Assembly: GCA_021157805.1 (NCBI GenBank) | Contig: JAGGVW010000193.1 | Span: forward strand, 1-6,497 | Length of the DNA stretch: 6,497 nucleotides | Reading direction: 5' to 3' | Source: a bacterium | GTDB lineage: Bacteria > Ratteibacteria > UBA8468 > B48-G9 > JAFGKM01 | Shown here: positions 6,071 to 6,497 of the stretch, piece after piece | Numbering within the stretch: the first letter of the stretch is position 1 | Layout of the letters: the number at the start of each line of letters is the position of its first letter | Notes under the pieces: generated by a model | The model's database searches: none | What the model saw: only the letters and a program-made list of their open reading frames with translations | Told to the model about the DNA's origin: nothing | Position numbers and translations under genes: made by a program

Positions 6071-6098
6071 TTGACAAAAATATTTCCTGGAGTATAAT
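6071..6098 (+). promoter_or_regulatory. Strong proximal promoter of rpsO-pnp
   Basis: Perfect TTGACA (6071-6076) and perfect TATAAT (6093-6098) are separated by 16 nt. Transcription would start near 6105, giving a leader of about 23 nt that contains the AGAGGAG ribosome binding site. Both boxes match the housekeeping sigma factor consensus at all 12 positions, as expected for a ribosomal protein gene. Confidence 0.82.
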
Positions 6099-6127
6099 TA
6101 AAAAACAGATTTGAAAGAGGAGTAATT

Positions 6128-6394
6128 ATGATAGAAACCACAGAAAAGCAAAATTTGGTTAAAGAATTTGGTCGGCATGAAAAAGATACGGGGTCTCCAG
6201 AGGTTCAGATTGCTATACTGACTAAAAGAATAGAAGCCCTGAATGAACATTTTAAAAAGCACAAGAAAGATACCAATTCCAGAAGAGGATTTTTGAAACT
6301 AATTGGAAGGAGAAGACGTCTTTTGAGATATTTACAGAAAACTGACCCTGAGAAATATCAGGAAGTAATCAAAAAACTGAATATCAGAAGATAA
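6128..6394 (+). CDS. rpsO: 30S ribosomal protein S15
   Basis: S15 is a primary 16S rRNA-binding protein that organises the platform of the small subunit and contacts the large subunit. The 88-residue length is standard. Hallmarks include [19 protein letters not shown] (14-32), [19 protein letters not shown] (41-59) and [10 protein letters not shown] (61-70), with conserved His41, His45, Asp48 and Ser51 at the rRNA-binding helices. AGAGGAG lies five bases before the ATG. pnp follows five bases after the stop, the very common rpsO-pnp pair. The short leader from the proximal promoter leaves little room for an S15-binding autoregulatory RNA structure; only the distal transcript could hold one. 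Confidence 0.98.
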   Translation: MIETTEKQNLVKEFGRHEKDTGSPEVQIAILTKRIEALNEHFKKHKKDTNSRRGFLKLIGRRRRLLRYLQKTDPEKYQEVIKKLNIRR

Positions 6395-6399
6395 AAATA

Positions 6400-6497
6400 A
6401 TGGCTGAAAAAATTACAATACCCTGTGGAAACTCCCCTATAACAGTTGAACTAAATAAAGTTGCAAAACAGAGTAGTGGTTCTGCACTTGTGAGAAA
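6400..6497 (+). CDS. pnp: Polynucleotide phosphorylase, N-terminal fragment
   Basis: Only 32 codons lie in the window. The residues MAEKITIPCGNSPITVEL and QSSGSALVR fit the start of PNPase, where a first beta strand (V-x-x-G-x-x-x-x-x-E) is followed by a helix-and-strand segment containing small residues and ALV before the catalytic core. PNPase is a phosphorolytic 3'-5' exoribonuclease of mRNA decay. The call rests on this short match plus the position 5 bp after rpsO. There is no strong Shine-Dalgarno sequence, so translation is probably coupled to rpsO. The long hairpin that separates the two genes in E. coli is absent. Confidence 0.88.
   Translation, partial: MAEKITIPCGNSPITVELNKVAKQSSGSALVR

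Noticed and set aside
6105..6127. S15 autoregulatory RNA element in the rpsO leader
   Set aside because: The leader from the strong promoter is only about 23 nt and contains no stem; the longer distal transcript shows no structure I can match to a known S15-binding element.

Overview
This window comes from an AT-rich bacterium and is densely packed with housekeeping genes. Arginine is encoded mostly by AGA/AGG, ATA is common for isoleucine, and the proteins are rich in Lys and Glu. Genes for an exported HtrA-type protease and a LysM lipoprotein point to a bacterium with a cell wall and probably an outer membrane. The lineage cannot be fixed from this sequence. An uncultured anaerobic or thermophilic phylum is a guess based on composition and the Cys-rich HisRS.

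Right side (5966-6497): a 162-bp divergent intergenic region drives rpsO (ribosomal protein S15) and the start of pnp (polynucleotide phosphorylase) rightward, and hisS leftward. It carries a consensus-quality promoter for rpsO, a second upstream promoter-like copy that shares 14 of 15 bases at its -35 end, a plausible hisS promoter, and a GC-rich 19-bp palindrome between the two rightward promoters.

Centre (871-5965): a tightly packed leftward operon reads hisS (HisRS), aspS (AspRS), a coiled-coil LysM lipoprotein, phoH (PhoH-family ATPase) and ybeY (rRNA-maturation endoribonuclease). hisS and aspS overlap by 7 bp, the lipoprotein gene and phoH are separated by 1 bp, and phoH and ybeY overlap by 80 bp. 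Four of the five genes serve translation or RNA metabolism; the lipoprotein gene is the outlier.

Left side (1-870): a 92-bp gap with a small patch of unusually high GC, then a leftward HtrA/DegP-like serine protease gene that leaves the window at its first PDZ residues. A promoter with a perfect -10 lies so close to its ATG that the transcript may be leaderless.

I see no mobile element, CRISPR array, phage gene, tRNA or rRNA, and no clearly undescribed multi-gene system. The most interesting points are the altered third metal ligand in YbeY (His to Asp), the duplicated promoter with a palindrome upstream of rpsO, the possibly leaderless protease transcript, and the 11-residue repeat coiled coil in the lipoprotein.
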